The notes beneath the pieces are model-generated. The model was not told the origin of the DNA and did no database searches. It saw only the letters and a program-made list of their open reading frames with translations. The translations under genes and the position numbers were made by a program. From contig NZ_JNYV01000006.1 of NCBI RefSeq assembly GCF_000717275.1, forward strand, positions 124,001 to 188,000: 64,000 bases of DNA, in the 5' to 3' direction. The number at the start of each line of letters is the position of its first letter. The first letter of the stretch is position 1. Below are positions 54,177-64,000 of the stretch, in pieces. The stretch is from Kitasatospora arboriphila (lineage in GTDB: Bacteria > Actinomycetota > Actinomycetes > Mycobacteriales > Mycobacteriaceae).

Positions 54177-55516
54177 GCCGCGCCTATCTGCTGCACCGAA
54201 AGTGGTTCGGTTGCAATCGGATCAAGCCCTTCCGATCCCAATTCGCCGAAGACCTGCACCGCGTGGCCGCCGGAGATGGCCAGCAGGGTGTACCAGCGGT
54301 CGTCGGAGGTGTCGAGCCTCACCGACGCGCCGTCATCGTCGACGAGCAACCTGACCCCGTCAGCGACGGCGGGGCGCCCGACAATCGCCACCGGAAACGA
54401 CTGCAGCCAGGGATCTTTCGCTATTGCGTCGGCCCGATCGGCGAGTGCGGCCGAGACGGTGTCGCCGAGCAGGGGTACCCCCGAAGCGGCCAGATCAGGC
54501 GGCCTCATCCCGAGGTCGCCGTCGGCAACCAGCGCGCGCAGCGGCGGCGACCCCGGATAGAAGTACAGCGGACCGTCGAAGACCATGCCCGCGAGGAACC
54601 GGCCGTCGAGCCCGGCCGTGGTGGGCGCGAACGACAACACCACCGCGCGCCTTCCGGTGCCGCTGCCCCACAACCAGATCCGGCGGGTGACCAGCTGCTC
54701 ATCATCTCGGTCACGAACGGCCACGATCTTCCAGGTGTCGCTCACGGGTGCGCTCGCCAACACGTCGGCCCGGGCAACCGGGTAGCCGACGTGCCTGCGA
54801 ACGTTGGCGGCCATCGCCGGCTCGAGGTCACGCAAGGATCGATGTGCCTGCACCAACAACCGAAGCATCGCCAGTTCTCGGAGCAGCCGCTCGGGCCAGC
54901 GGGTGCCCGTCACCATCGCAGGCAGCTCACGCACCCGGCGCGCCAGGCCAGGTGCCTGCGCATCGACGAGTCGCGCCGCCACCGGATCGAAACGCCGGTA
55001 AGGATCCGCCTCCGCACCGGCCAAGCCGCTGCGCACCTGGTCATCGAGCCACATCTCGAACTCGTCCAGGCCGCCGGCGACGCGGAGTTCTCGCTGCTGT
55101 GCAGTGCGGGCGGCACGTTCGGGATCTTTCGGTTCCGCTCGGACGGGACGCGACGGCGCTGCGGCGGCTTTCGCTGTCCGCTCATCAATCCACGGTCTGG
55201 CAAAGTCTGCGACCTGCGGTTCTTCAGGCACACCACCCGCAGCCCAGAGCAACATCAGCCCGAGCGCGTGCTTGCAGGGGAACTTCCGCGAAGGACAGGA
55301 GCACTTGTAGGCAGGACCGCTCAGATCGACGATCGTCTGGTAGGGATTTCTGCCACTGCCCCGGCACAGCCCCCACAACACGTTGTCGGTGCAACCTTGC
55401 GAGGACCACGGCGCGGATACGGAGAGTTTACGGCCCGCCGCCTGCGAACCCGGATCAGGGGCGAGCGCCAGTACCTGCTCGGCCCGCCATCGCTGTGTGC
55501 CCACACTTCCAACCAA
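54173..55516 (-). CDS. SWIM zinc-finger protein, first gene of the MoxR-VWA operon (YehQ-like)
   Basis: 447-residue protein. The SWIM motif is at residues ~68-82: YKCSCPSRKFPCKHALGLML (CxC...CxH), a zinc fold that binds DNA, RNA or protein. A charged linker rich in Ala, Arg and Pro follows, then about 300 residues of mixed structure without a named domain (GLDEFEMWLDDQVRSGLAG; WKIVAVRDRDDEQLVTRRIWLWG). TTG at 55516 is the start; a TetR gene ends 34 bases upstream on the same strand and could share the transcript. SWIM would be the nucleic-acid- or target-recognising part of the system (inference). Confidence 0.88.
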   Translation of the reverse strand: MVGSVGTQRWRAEQVLALAPDPGSQAAGRKLSVSAPWSSQGCTDNVLWGLCRGSGRNPYQTIVDLSGPAYKCSCPSRKFPCKHALGLMLLWAAGGVPEEPQVADFARPWIDERTAKAAAAPSRPVRAEPKDPERAARTAQQRELRVAGGLDEFEMWLDDQVRSGLAGAEADPYRRFDPVAARLVDAQAPGLARRVRELPAMVTGTRWPERLLRELAMLRLLVQAHRSLRDLEPAMAANVRRHVGYPVARADVLASAPVSDTWKIVAVRDRDDEQLVTRRIWLWGSGTGRRAVVLSFAPTTAGLDGRFLAGMVFDGPLYFYPGSPPLRALVADGDLGMRPPDLAASGVPLLGDTVSAALADRADAIAKDPWLQSFPVAIVGRPAVADGVRLLVDDDGASVRLDTSDDRWYTLLAISGGHAVQVFGELGSEGLDPIATEPLSVQQIGAA

Positions 55517-55550
55517 CCACAGAGCCCGGACAACCGCATCGACCGGGAGT

Positions 55551-56219
55551 TCAGAGGTTCTTGGCGACCTCTCGGAACGTCTGGTACGTGGCTTTGAGCG
55601 TGTCTGCCGCCACGGTCGAATCGGTCATCGAGCCGGCCTGCCCGCAGCGCCAGGTGTCGAGCGAGATGTGCATGAGCGACATGTACACCGAGACGATGAC
55701 ACGCACCCGTGCGTCGTCGGCGGGTACTTCCATCCGCTCCGCGATCTTGTCGGTGATGCTGCGGAGCTTCCTGTCGCCGAGCTCCATACTGCGCGCATTC
55801 ACAGACGGCGCGTTCTGGATGATGCGGTTCATCGTCTCGAACCGCGAGAGATCCACTGCGCCGACGGGGCATCGACCGCCGAGGATCTGCACCTGTGCGT
55901 TGATCAGTGCCTCGATCTCGTTACCGGTTCGCGGTTGCGCGTCGAGGGAGTCGGTCATGGCCACGATCATGTCTTCGACCGGCGCGAGCACAACGTCCTC
56001 TTTGGTCGCGAAGTACCGGTTGAACGTACGGGGCGAGATGTCCGCAGCGTCCGAGATCTGATCAACCGTGGTGGCCTCGAAGCCTTGTTCGTCACACAAC
56101 TTCAGGGCAGCCGCGATCAGCCGATCACGGGTCTGCACCTTCTTGCGTTCCCTGAGACCGGCCCTGACCTGGCCAGTTGCGGCTTGTACGAGTGTCACGT
56201 CCACATGATAACTCGACAT
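55551..56219 (-). CDS. TetR/AcrR family regulator, divergent from a DHA2 efflux pump
   Basis: 222-residue repressor. Its helix-turn-helix is TRDRLIAAALKLCDEQGFEATTVDQISDAADISPRTFNRYFATKEDVVL, and the C-terminal domain is long and helical. I use ATG 56219 (MSSYHVDV...); the frame extends to 56318, but that would leave almost no promoter space. Divergence from the efflux gene at 56343 is the classic arrangement of a drug-pump repressor. The SWIM-MoxR operon begins 34 bases downstream, so read-through could link the two; no operator repeat is obvious to me in the 123-base gap. Confidence 0.88.
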   Translation of the reverse strand: MSSYHVDVTLVQAATGQVRAGLRERKKVQTRDRLIAAALKLCDEQGFEATTVDQISDAADISPRTFNRYFATKEDVVLAPVEDMIVAMTDSLDAQPRTGNEIEALINAQVQILGGRCPVGAVDLSRFETMNRIIQNAPSVNARSMELGDRKLRSITDKIAERMEVPADDARVRVIVSVYMSLMHISLDTWRCGQAGSMTDSTVAADTLKATYQTFREVAKNL

Positions 56220-56342
56220 CTCAGAAAATGCTGCGGAGCGCGCCAATTGGCAATGTCCGTATTTTGTCTCTTGACGACTTCTGTCTGACTCTGCCACTAT
56301 TGCCGAGGACCCAATCACCCCCTCTTCAGATATGAGGATCTC

Positions 56343-57902
56343 GTGGCTTCACCCGACACCGTCATCTCACAGGATTCACCTGACAGCGGGCTCGCAAAAG
56401 ACAGCGCGGCCGCACCCAAGCCGAAGGGCGACTCGCGCCGATGGTGGGCGCTGGGCATCATCGCCCTCGCCCAACTGATGGTGGTACTCGACGCCAGCAT
56501 CATCACGATCGCCTTGCCCTATGCGCAGGTCGACCTCGATATCTCCGATGCCAACAGGCAGTGGGCGCTCACCGCGTACACCCTGATGTTCGGCGGCCTA
56601 CTACTACTGGGCGGCCGGATGGCCGACTACCTTGGCCGCCGCCGGATGTTCCTGATCGGCCTGGCCGGTTTCGCCGCATCATCGGCCATGGCCGGATTCG
56701 CCTGGGACGCAATGTCCTTCTTCGCCGGACGCGCGCTGCAGGGTGTGTTCGCAGCCATTCTCGCCCCCGCAGCCCTGTCCCTGATCACCGTCACCTTCAC
56801 CGAACACCGTGAACGTGCACGCGCTTTTGCCGTCTACGCAGCAGTGTCGGGCGGTGGCGCCGCGATCGGCCTCATCGCAGGTGGCGCGCTCACCGAGTAC
56901 CTGTCGTGGCGCTGGACCATGCTGGTCAACACCCCGATCGCGATCATCGCCGCCATCGGCGGACTGTGGCTGGTGATCCGGGACATCCCCACCAAACGAA
57001 CCGGCGGCTATGACCTCCCCGGCGCGATCACGGTGACCCTCGGCCTGATCAGCATCGTCTACGCGTTCACCAAGGCAGCTGAATCCGGCTGGGGCGCAGC
57101 ATCGACCATCTTCTTCTTCGTCGCCGGCGCAGTGTTGCTCGCCGTGTTCGTGGCAATCGAGATGCGCACGTCGAATCCGCTGCTGCCGCTCCGTATTCCT
57201 GGCGAACTCAACCGCGGTGGCGCCTACCTGGTCGCCTTCATCATCCCGACGGCGATGTTCGCGATGTTCCTCTTCCTCAGCTACTACTTCCAGAACACCC
57301 TCGGGGAGACACCGCTGCGGGCCGGAGTCCTGTTCCTTCCGTTCCCGATCGCTTTGATCGTGTCAGCGGGAGCGGCCAGCTCCCTGCTGCCACGATTCGG
57401 TCCGCGACCGCTGATGATCGCCGGCACCATCTCGGGTGTCCTGGGCTATCTCTACCTCGCCCAACTGGATTCCGACTCGTCATGGCTGGCCCATGTGCTG
57501 CCCAGTGAGCTCCTGATCGCCCTCGGCATGGGGCTGGTGTTCGTGGCCATGCAAGCAGTGGCATTGCACCGCATCGACGTCGAGGACTCGGGTGTCGCGA
57601 GCGCCCTGGTGAACACCGCGCAGCAGGTCGGCGGTTCGGTGGGAGTTGCGCTACTGAGCACGATTGTGGCGCAGGTCTTCTCGAACGATTCGGGCAGCGC
57701 AACGCGAATCGGGCAAGACGGGAAGCCGGTTCCCGTCGATCCAGAGGCCTTCATCTCGGCCAGCATCCACAGCTACGACGTGGCGTTCTACTGGGGAGCC
57801 GGGTTCATGGCGCTGGCGCTTGCGGTCACCGTCTTCATGATCCGCATGAATCGGCACGCCCTGGGCGACGAAACCCAGAATGCCGCGGTGGTAGCCGCCT
57901 GA
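56343..57902 (+). CDS. DHA2 family multidrug efflux transporter (EmrB/QacA type, 14 helices)
   Basis: 519-residue exporter. DHA2 signatures are LAQLMVVLDASIITIALPYAQVDLDIS in helix 1, WALTAYTLMFGGLLLLGGRMADYLGRRRMF (motif A), and GRALQGVFAAILAPAALSLIT (motif C area). A further helix pair in the middle gives 14 in all. It removes drugs or toxic compounds using the proton gradient; the substrate is unknown. It starts with GTG. A clear terminator follows 17 bases after its stop. Confidence 0.92.
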   Translation: MASPDTVISQDSPDSGLAKDSAAAPKPKGDSRRWWALGIIALAQLMVVLDASIITIALPYAQVDLDISDANRQWALTAYTLMFGGLLLLGGRMADYLGRRRMFLIGLAGFAASSAMAGFAWDAMSFFAGRALQGVFAAILAPAALSLITVTFTEHRERARAFAVYAAVSGGGAAIGLIAGGALTEYLSWRWTMLVNTPIAIIAAIGGLWLVIRDIPTKRTGGYDLPGAITVTLGLISIVYAFTKAAESGWGAASTIFFFVAGAVLLAVFVAIEMRTSNPLLPLRIPGELNRGGAYLVAFIIPTAMFAMFLFLSYYFQNTLGETPLRAGVLFLPFPIALIVSAGAASSLLPRFGPRPLMIAGTISGVLGYLYLAQLDSDSSWLAHVLPSELLIALGMGLVFVAMQAVALHRIDVEDSGVASALVNTAQQVGGSVGVALLSTIVAQVFSNDSGSATRIGQDGKPVPVDPEAFISASIHSYDVAFYWGAGFMALALAVTVFMIRMNRHALGDETQNAAVVAA

Positions 57903-57918
57903 TCTTCATCGGCCGGAG

Positions 57919-57955
57919 AACCGGGTCGTGCCCTCGCGGGCGCGGCCCGGTTTTT
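57919..57955 (+). terminator. Rho-independent terminator after the efflux gene
   Basis: AACCGGG and CCCGGTT pair across an inner GCCC-TCGC-GGGC stem and are followed by a run of five T. It begins 17 bases after the DHA2 stop codon. Confidence 0.85.
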
Positions 57956-58013
57956 GCTGCCGGCGAACCCGGCGCACCGTTCCGTGAGCCGAACTAGCTG
58001 TCGTGCGACACCC

Positions 58014-58034
58014 TTGACCCTGACACTGTGTCAG
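58014..58034 (+). promoter_or_regulatory. MerR-type operator/promoter
   Basis: TTGACC (58014-58019) is directly followed by the perfect dyad CTGACAC-T-GTGTCAG (58020-58034). MerR-family activators bind such a dyad placed in the long spacer after the -35 box. The MerR gene itself begins 20 bases further on, so this is probably self-regulation. Confidence 0.7.
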
Positions 58035-58054
58035 CCTGCAACGTGGGGACCGCC

Positions 58055-58870
58055 ATGAAAACCATCGGAGATTTCGCCAAACTCGGCCGGGTATCGGTGC
58101 GGATGTTGCGGCACTACGACTCGATCGGTCTGCTCACACCGCAGGTCATCGACCCGCACAGTGGATACCGGTTCTATGAGGTGTCCCAGCTGGAACGGCT
58201 CAACCGCATCGTGGCGCTCAAGGAGCTCGGTCTACGACTCGAGCAGGTCCGCCGCATTCTCGACGGCGAGCTGACCGGCGCGGATCTACGCGCGATGCTG
58301 CGGTTGCGTCAGGTCGAACTCGAGTCGCAGATCCGCCAGGATCAGCACCGGCTCGCCCGGGTGGAGGCAAGGCTTCGACTCATCGAATCGGAGGACAGCA
58401 TGTCAGAACCCAACATCACCACCAAGACGGTTGATCCGGCCACCACCATCGGCCTGCGGGCCCTGGCCGACAGTGTCACCAGCGAAGACATCGGTCCGGT
58501 GATCCAGCCGCTGTACCCACGGATCATCGAAGCCCTGGGCGCCGCCGGGCAGACGCCCGTCGGACCGAGCGTCGCGTACTACGCTCCGGCACCGGAACAC
58601 TCGCCCGACGCGGTGTGGGTCCACGCCACCTTCCCGGTGGCCACCGACTTCGTTGCCGGGCTGGAGAAGTTCGACATCCCCGGCGGCGAGGTGGCCTCGA
58701 TGATCCACCTCGGGTCGATGGATCAGATCGACAGCACCTACCAGACACTCAACCGGTGGGTCGGCGAGCAGGGTTACAGACTGACCGGTCAGGGTCGAGA
58801 GATCTACCTCGAGATGTCAGATGACCAGAGCCAGTGGGTCACCGAGGTGCAGGTCGACTTCGTTCGCTGA
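58055..58870 (+). CDS. MerR family regulator with GyrI-like effector domain
   Basis: 271-residue regulator of the BmrR/TipA kind. The N-terminal winged helix is MKTIGDFAKLGRVSVRMLRHYDSIGLLTPQVIDPHSGYRFYEVSQLERLNRIVALKELG-like, with the coiled-coil helix to about residue 115. The C-terminal half (TKTVDPATTIGLRALADSV to the end) is a GyrI-like ligand-binding domain that senses hydrophobic drugs in relatives. ATG 58055 is chosen because it begins the MerR domain and GTGGGGA lies upstream. Targets beyond its own promoter are not visible; the efflux gene at 56343 has its own TetR. Confidence 0.9.
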   Translation: MKTIGDFAKLGRVSVRMLRHYDSIGLLTPQVIDPHSGYRFYEVSQLERLNRIVALKELGLRLEQVRRILDGELTGADLRAMLRLRQVELESQIRQDQHRLARVEARLRLIESEDSMSEPNITTKTVDPATTIGLRALADSVTSEDIGPVIQPLYPRIIEALGAAGQTPVGPSVAYYAPAPEHSPDAVWVHATFPVATDFVAGLEKFDIPGGEVASMIHLGSMDQIDSTYQTLNRWVGEQGYRLTGQGREIYLEMSDDQSQWVTEVQVDFVR

Positions 58871-58898
58871 GTCGGCTCACCCCTCGCGGCGCGAGAAC

Positions 58899-58941
58899 GC
58901 AGGCTTTGCGTCCACCCGCAGGTGTTGTGCAACACCTGCGG
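58899..58941. repeat. CGCAGGCTTTG-family element with perfect hairpin (copy C)
   Basis: GCAGGCTTTGCG at 58899-58910 resembles the left arm of copies A and B. After six bases comes a perfect hairpin with twelve-base arms, CCGCAGGTGTTG and CAACACCTGCGG, around TG (58916-58941). No convincing right outer arm is present. Confidence 0.6.
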
Positions 58942-58946
58942 ACAGC

Positions 58947-58981
58947 AAGAACCCCTGCACCTGAATGGTGCAGGGGTTCTT
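58947..58981. terminator. Bidirectional terminator between MerR and clpB
   Basis: AAGAACCCCTGCACC and GGTGCAGGGGTTCTT form a perfect 15-pair stem with a TGAAT loop. The two genes converge here. It can serve both strands, although T-runs are short. Confidence 0.82.
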
Positions 58982-59001
58982 GTGCCTTCTGACGAGCCCG
59001 G

Positions 59002-61551
<2,550 letters not shown>

Positions 61552-61627
61552 TCGTGCACCTTCCTTCGGTAATAACAAGCAGGTACGGGCTCCTAGTGTG
61601 CCCGTTCAGAAGGTGTAACGCACCAAG

Positions 61628-61650
61628 AGTTGAGTCTGTTCCGCTCAACT
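61628..61650. promoter_or_regulatory. HAIR-like HspR site upstream of clpB
   Basis: AGTTGAGT-N7-GCTCAACT is an inverted repeat close to the HAIR consensus CTTGAGT-N7-ACTCAAG, with the same seven-base spacing. HspR represses clpB through HAIR in mycobacteria and Streptomyces, and this site lies in the clpB promoter region. Confidence 0.72.
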
Positions 61651-61710
61651 AGAAAATTCCATCGCATTGCCACACCTGACCCAGCAGTCGGCCGACGACT
61701 CATGCCGCGC

Positions 61711-61739
61711 GGTGAACGCAAACCCTTGCGACGTTCACC
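61711..61739. other. Perfect 8-bp inverted repeat in the clpB upstream gap
   Basis: GGTGAACG and CGTTCACC flank 13 bases that hold a smaller GCAA/TTGC pair. The 312-base gap between clpB and the DUF1254 gene (61552-61863) holds this, the HAIR-like site and no gene that I can see. It could be an operator for the DUF1254 gene or for clpB. Confidence 0.45.
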
Positions 61740-61863
61740 CGATTCAGATGAGGCGCCGCTCAGACCGCAGCCGGATGCTCAGAACGTGGGTCGGAGATGG
61801 CGTCGCGGTGTCCTGACGCAGACCCGGGCCGGTGCCGAGACAGATGCGACGAAGAGGAAATCA

Positions 61864-63168
61864 ATGAGCACGTTGTCGAGTGATGTTCAGACCCTGAGTT
61901 ACGAAGCCTACGTCTACTTCTATCCGCTGGTGATCATGGATGTAACCCGTCAGCAGATGATCAATGTGGAGGCGGACGCCAAACCCGGTTTGGGACCGGC
62001 CAACACTTTTCACCACATGCGGACATTTCCGTCCGCGGAGTTTCGCGTGGTGGTGCGGCCGAACTTCGACACCTTGTACTCGAGCGCCTGGCTCGACCTC
62101 ACGGCCGGCCCAGTCAAGCTCAAGGTCCCCGACACCGACGATCGTTACTACATGCTGCCGATGCTCGACATGTGGACCGATGTCTTCGCGAACCCGGGCA
62201 AACGGACCACCGGCACCGCAGAGCAAGAATGGGTGATCGTCGGGCCGCACCACACCGGTGATCTACCTGCCGGTCTGCCCCGAATCGTCGCTCCGACTCC
62301 TTATGTGTGGATCATCGGTCGCACCCAGACGAACGGGCCCGCTGACTACCCGGCCGTCAACAAGGTTCAGGACGGCTTCACCCTCACACCTCTGGCCGCC
62401 ACACCTGATCATCCCGTGGATCCCGATCTCGACGAGAGGGAACCTATGACGATCGTGAACACCATGAGCGCCATCGAGTTCTTCACCCGTGCGGCGGAGA
62501 TCATGAAGACCAACCCGCCGCACCTCACCGACGTTTCGATTGTGTCGCGGACAGCCGGTCTCGGTCTGGTCCCCGGAGAGGACTTCAACCCGGACGCCCT
62601 GAGCGGTGACGAGCGCGCCGCACTCGAAACCGGGGCAAAGGCCGCGCTCAGCGACATGTTCGGGGCTCTGTCCACCCTCGGTACCAAGGTCAACGGGTGG
62701 ATTGCCTTCACCGACACCATGGGTGTCTACGGAAACTACTACTTGAAACGCGCCGTCATCGCGCTCCTCGGACTCGGCGCCAATCCGGCGGAAGACGCTA
62801 CGTATCCCCTACTCGGCGAGGATGCGGACGGCGACACGGTGTCGGGCGAACTCAACTACGTTCTGCATTTCGACGCAGACGAACTCCCGCCGGTTTACGC
62901 GTTCTGGTCGGTGACCATGTATGACGCGGAGGGGTTTCAAGTCGCAAACGAGCTCAACCGCTTCGCGTTGGGCGACCGCGACGACCTGGTGTACAACAGC
63001 GACGGGTCGCTCGATCTCTACCTTCAGCACACCAACCCAGGGCCCGAACACGAAGCGAATTGGCTACCGGCCCCACACGGTGAGCTGGGCGTCACCATGC
63101 GCCTCTACGCGCCCAAACCCGAAGCCCTCGACGGCCGCTGGCACGCACCGGCCTTGGTCAAGGCTTGA
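61864..63168 (+). CDS. DUF1254/DUF1214 family protein
   Basis: 434-residue protein. DUF1254 forms the first half (YEAYVYFYPLVIMDVTRQQ, FRVVVRPNFDTLYSSAWLDLTAGPVKLKVPDTDDRYYMLPMLDMWTDVFANPG), and DUF1214 the C-terminal end (LPPVYAFWSVTMYDAEGFQVANELNRFALGDRDDLVYNSDGSLDLYLQHTNPG). Many relatives are secreted; this one shows no signal peptide from ATG 61864, though the frame continues to 61630 without a convincing start. The family has no settled function. Its 230-base upstream region is shared with clpB on the opposite strand. Confidence 0.9.
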   Translation: MSTLSSDVQTLSYEAYVYFYPLVIMDVTRQQMINVEADAKPGLGPANTFHHMRTFPSAEFRVVVRPNFDTLYSSAWLDLTAGPVKLKVPDTDDRYYMLPMLDMWTDVFANPGKRTTGTAEQEWVIVGPHHTGDLPAGLPRIVAPTPYVWIIGRTQTNGPADYPAVNKVQDGFTLTPLAATPDHPVDPDLDEREPMTIVNTMSAIEFFTRAAEIMKTNPPHLTDVSIVSRTAGLGLVPGEDFNPDALSGDERAALETGAKAALSDMFGALSTLGTKVNGWIAFTDTMGVYGNYYLKRAVIALLGLGANPAEDATYPLLGEDADGDTVSGELNYVLHFDADELPPVYAFWSVTMYDAEGFQVANELNRFALGDRDDLVYNSDGSLDLYLQHTNPGPEHEANWLPAPHGELGVTMRLYAPKPEALDGRWHAPALVKA

Positions 63169-63215
63169 CGTCACCTGGTTGACGGCGTGGGCCGCGGAGC
63201 GCCGAAGGCGGAAAC

Positions 63216-64000
63216 ATGACGTGGGCACTTCCCGTGATCGCCGGGGTCCTCCTTGCCTTCGCGGCGATCTCCGGACGCATCACGGGCACCCCGATCTCGG
63301 CTCCGATCGTCTTCACCGCCGCCGGTCTGATCTTCGGCATGCACGGTGCCGGACTGATCGATGTGGAAACCGCCAGCGAGACCGTCAAACTGCTCGCCGA
63401 GGTGACACTCGCACTGGTTCTGTTCGTCGATGCTTCACGCGTGGACCTGTCTGCACTGCGTCACCAGATCTCGGTCCCAGCCCGCCTACTCGGAGTCGGG
63501 CTACCACTCACCATCGCCGCCGGGTTCGGTGTCGCGTTGCTGATGTTTCCCGACCTCGGCGTTCCTGAGGCGCTGCTCCTCGCCGTGATACTCGCGCCCA
63601 CCGACGCCGCGCTCGGGAAGGCCGTGGTGACACTCCCGGGGCTGCCGACACGGGTACGCCAGGGTCTCAACGTCGAGAGCGGGCTGAATGACGGCATCTG
63701 CGTACCGTTGTTCCTGATCGTCCTCGCGATCGCGCAAGCCGAGTCGGGCGCGATCGGCGACGGCGCCGCAGCCAGACTCGTCACCGAACAGATCGGGTAC
63801 GGCACCCTGGCGGGTATCGGTGCCGGGGTGATCGCGGCGGCAATTCTGATCGTCGCCGGCCGCCGGCTGGCAGTGGAACCGTTGTGGGCACAGATCGTTC
63901 CCGTGTCCGCCGCCGCTCTCGCCTATACGGTCGCCGTCCCGATCAGGGGTTCGGGCTTCATCGCGGCGTTCGTCGGCGGCCTCGTGTTCGGAGCGATCCG
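63216..64000 (+). CDS. Cation:proton antiporter (CPA1-type), truncated by the window end
   Basis: At least 261 residues; the 3' end is outside. Helices from the first residue on (ALPVIAGVLLAFAAISGRITGTPISAPIVFTAAGLIFG). The antiporter core includes LLAVILAPTDAALGKAVV and the ion-site motif LNVESGLNDGICVPLFL, the NhaP/CPA1 signature with its ND pair. ATG 63216 follows the DUF1254 stop by 47 bases on the same strand. The sequence differs clearly from the antiporter at 3512, so this is a separate subfamily rather than a copy. Confidence 0.85.
   Translation, partial: MTWALPVIAGVLLAFAAISGRITGTPISAPIVFTAAGLIFGMHGAGLIDVETASETVKLLAEVTLALVLFVDASRVDLSALRHQISVPARLLGVGLPLTIAAGFGVALLMFPDLGVPEALLLAVILAPTDAALGKAVVTLPGLPTRVRQGLNVESGLNDGICVPLFLIVLAIAQAESGAIGDGAAARLVTEQIGYGTLAGIGAGVIAAAILIVAGRRLAVEPLWAQIVPVSAAALAYTVAVPIRGSGFIAAFVGGLVFGAI

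Overview
The window is chromosomal DNA of a high-G+C actinobacterium, most likely a mycolic-acid bacterium close to Gordonia. Gene order is the best evidence. purA, a conserved partner gene, an M50 protease, a DUF3151 gene, a Rv0361-like membrane protein, fba, a DedA protein, a SpoU methylase, pyrE, a Rv0383c-like protein and clpB occur in the same relative order as Rv0357c-Rv0384c of Mycobacterium tuberculosis (recalled, not searched). A DUF222/HNH gene of the 13E12 type fits the same order. Two blocks interrupt this backbone: glgX/CDF/FUSC at about 16.5-21.1 kb, and a large block at about 29-58 kb.

Layout. 1-1 kb: end of a siderophore FecCD permease and its ATPase. 1-5 kb: DUF456, purT, a UBP zinc finger and a CPA1 antiporter. 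5-11 kb: a CitMHS citrate transporter, CitA/CitB-type two-component system and adenylate cyclase in one leftward run. 11-13.4 kb: a Tat-signal FAD oxidoreductase with its own TetR gene and a perfect 20-bp palindrome in front. 13.5-29.2 kb: the conserved housekeeping backbone. 29.8-43.1 kb: a catabolic cluster (aminotransferases, FAD/Fe-S dehydrogenase, aldehyde dehydrogenase, ectoine-hydrolase-like M24 protein, M20 deacetylase, MHS transporter, GntR regulator). 43.2-48 kb: an F420/PPOX protein, an SOS-box HNH nuclease, an amino-acid permease behind a 28-codon leader ORF, and a siderophore-binding lipoprotein behind an IdeR-like box. 48-55.5 kb: a five-gene overlapping operon SWIM - DUF5691 - MoxR ATPase - DUF5682 - VWA. 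55.5-64 kb: TetR/DHA2 efflux pair, MerR regulator, clpB with a HAIR-like element, a DUF1254 protein and a truncated antiporter.

Most notable points. (1) The 29.8-43.1 kb block looks like an ectoine catabolic regulon. The same short inverted repeat (ATTGTTGACAAT core) sits in the divergent promoter of the catabolic genes and in front of the GntR gene 12 kb away. (2) Two places where genes converge are filled, almost stop codon to stop codon, by 21-bp-period repeats in inverted halves. I know of no described family like this. (3) The 48-55.5 kb operon resembles the enterobacterial yehL/M/P/Q type of MoxR-VWA-SWIM system, whose function is unknown. Its MoxR protein has a non-standard Walker B. 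(4) Several regulatory sites match known consensus sequences: an SOS box, an IdeR box, a HAIR-like site and a MerR-type promoter. I saw no tRNA, rRNA, CRISPR array, transposase or prophage gene.
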